DNA of 64,000 bases, from NCBI GenBank assembly GCA_913019905.1, contig CAJVZD010000006.1, positions 120,606 to 184,605 on the forward strand. Direction: 5' to 3'. How positions within the stretch are numbered: the stretch's first letter is position 1; every line of letters begins with the position of its first letter. The position numbers and the translations under genes are program-made. Shown in pieces: positions 63,371 to 64,000 of this stretch. The stretch comes from an uncultured Cellvibrionales bacterium (GTDB taxonomy: Bacteria > Pseudomonadota > Gammaproteobacteria > Pseudomonadales > Dasaniaceae). The notes under the pieces were generated by a model. That model saw only the letters and a list, made by a program, of their open reading frames with translations. It was not told where the DNA came from and ran no database searches.

Positions 63371-63464
63371 GGAAGAGCGATGTCCCCGGTGGGGCGCCTG
63401 GTCTTCAAAACCAGTGAGGCGCTGATAAAGTGCCTGGTGGGTTCGACTCCTACCTCTTCTGCCA
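63371..63464 (+). tRNA. selC: tRNA-Sec (anticodon TCA)
   Basis: A 94-nt tRNA with an encoded CCA end. The anticodon loop CTTCAAA (TCA at 63405-63407) is flanked by the stem CTGGT/ACCAG. The long extra arm (AGGCGC...GTGCCT) is typical of tRNA-Sec. The T arm contains GGTTCGACTCC, and the acceptor pairs GGAAGAG with CTCTTCT. It is close to bacterial selC sequences in layout and directly follows selB. The TCA anticodon reads UGA. Confidence 0.95.
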
Positions 63465-63638
63465 TATTATGGTTTTATGTAATCCTATATTGTCCGCAAG
63501 CCCGCTAAATACACGGATTAGACCTTGTTTTAAGGTTTATTACGTCCAGCGAGATATTGTAACATCCAGCATTTAATGTCCAGATTCTAATGTGACGCTG
63601 ATCGTAACAACTGGCATCTAACAGGGGGTGTTGTTGCA

Positions 63639-63998
63639 ATGGCGAATACAACAAAGCCTTTGACGAATACCGAAATAAAACAATCTAAGCCAAAAGCCAA
63701 GGAATATAACCTCGCGGATGGTGGAGGGCTGTCGCTTCGTGTTAAGCCTAACGGTTCCAAACAATGGGTTTTCAACTACTCGCGCCCCTTCACTAAAAAA
63801 CGAGCAAATATAGGTTTCGGGTCTTATCCCGTTGTGGCACTAGCTGAGGCTAGGAAAAAGCGAATCAACGCCCGCGAGCTTCTAGCAAAAGAAATAGACC
63901 CGAAAGACCATAAAGACGAGCAAGATGCGCTACAGTGCAAAGCCCACAACGGCACGCTTGAGCATGTTGCTGGGCGTGGATTGAAATCAAAAGAATAA
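63639..63998 (+). pseudogene. Tyrosine-type phage/island integrase, N-terminal part, frameshifted
   Basis: The ORF encodes the first about 110 residues of a DUF4102-type integrase (TNTEIKQSKPKAKEYNLADGGGLSLRVKPNGSKQWVFNY, RANIGFGSYPVVALAEARKKR). Around 63975 the frame should continue as W-I-E-I-K-R, but a 1-nt loss gives GLKSKE and a stop, with the correct frame open to the window edge. The family is about 400 residues with a C-terminal catalytic R-H-R-Y domain, which lies beyond the window. It starts 175 bp after selC, the classic position of a tRNA-targeting integrase. Confidence 0.7.
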
Positions 63999-64000
63999 AA

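Overview
The window looks like chromosome of a marine-type gammaproteobacterium. The evidence is YbiT-type ABC-F and YacL (UPF0231) proteins, minCDE, YceH, many secreted and lipoprotein genes, and oxidative catabolic enzymes usual in oligotrophic or hydrocarbon-associated Gammaproteobacteria (CYP153-type P450, Baeyer-Villiger monooxygenase, peroxisomal-type SDR, GST, VOC proteins). A placement near Cellvibrionales/Spongiibacteraceae is only a guess. No rRNA, CRISPR array, complete prophage or complete insertion sequence was seen.

Layout. 0-3.2 kb: end of a Bat (aerotolerance) operon with a VWA-TPR (BatB/BatC-like) fusion and a BatD-like protein. 3.6-13.6 kb: accessory catabolic and secreted functions (Tat-exported FAD oxidase, amidase, GPH sugar-type transporter, TraB/GumN lipoprotein, sulfatase, YceH, alpha/beta hydrolase, small secreted protein). 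13.6-21.4 kb: regulator-plus-target units separated by clear palindromic operators: TetR with a PF10118 metal-dependent hydrolase and a styrene-oxide-isomerase-like membrane protein; DUF2834 and an XRE/MmyB-like regulator; a SufR-like Cys-cluster regulator with an FMN reductase and two VOC proteins. 21.4-30 kb: secreted hydrolase, orphan NarK transporter, an EF-hand/ECF sigma/anti-sigma/periplasmic-sensor stress module, a decayed gene, MazG-like pyrophosphohydrolase, MAPEG protein, SPOR lipoprotein. 30.5-46.5 kb: K+ channel-like protein, SDR, UbiB-family kinase, LysR/DMT exporter, tautomerase, diguanylate cyclase, a lipoprotein Nudix hydrolase, an Rmf-like small protein, TetR/GST pair, YbiT, YacL.

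46.8-57.4 kb: a c-type-haem Tll0287-like sensor next to a chemoreceptor, a CYP153-like P450, and a compact six-gene operon for a tryptophan-tryptophylquinone (TTQ) enzyme closer to aromatic amine dehydrogenase than to methylamine dehydrogenase, followed by two c-type cytochromes and with no MauG gene in sight. It is divergent from a TetR regulator, and a Baeyer-Villiger monooxygenase follows. 57.7-64 kb: minCDE, a 140-bp MITE-like hairpin with flanking direct repeats, then the complete selenocysteine decoding locus selA-selB-selC (tRNA-Sec), with a frameshifted integrase immediately downstream of the tRNA, marking an integration site.

The most interesting points are the TTQ dehydrogenase operon without the canonical maturase, the TetR/metal-hydrolase/isomerase-like unit with nested operators, the haem-sensor/chemoreceptor pair, and selC used as an integration target. 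Family assignments come from reading motifs and remembered family sequences; no database search was run.
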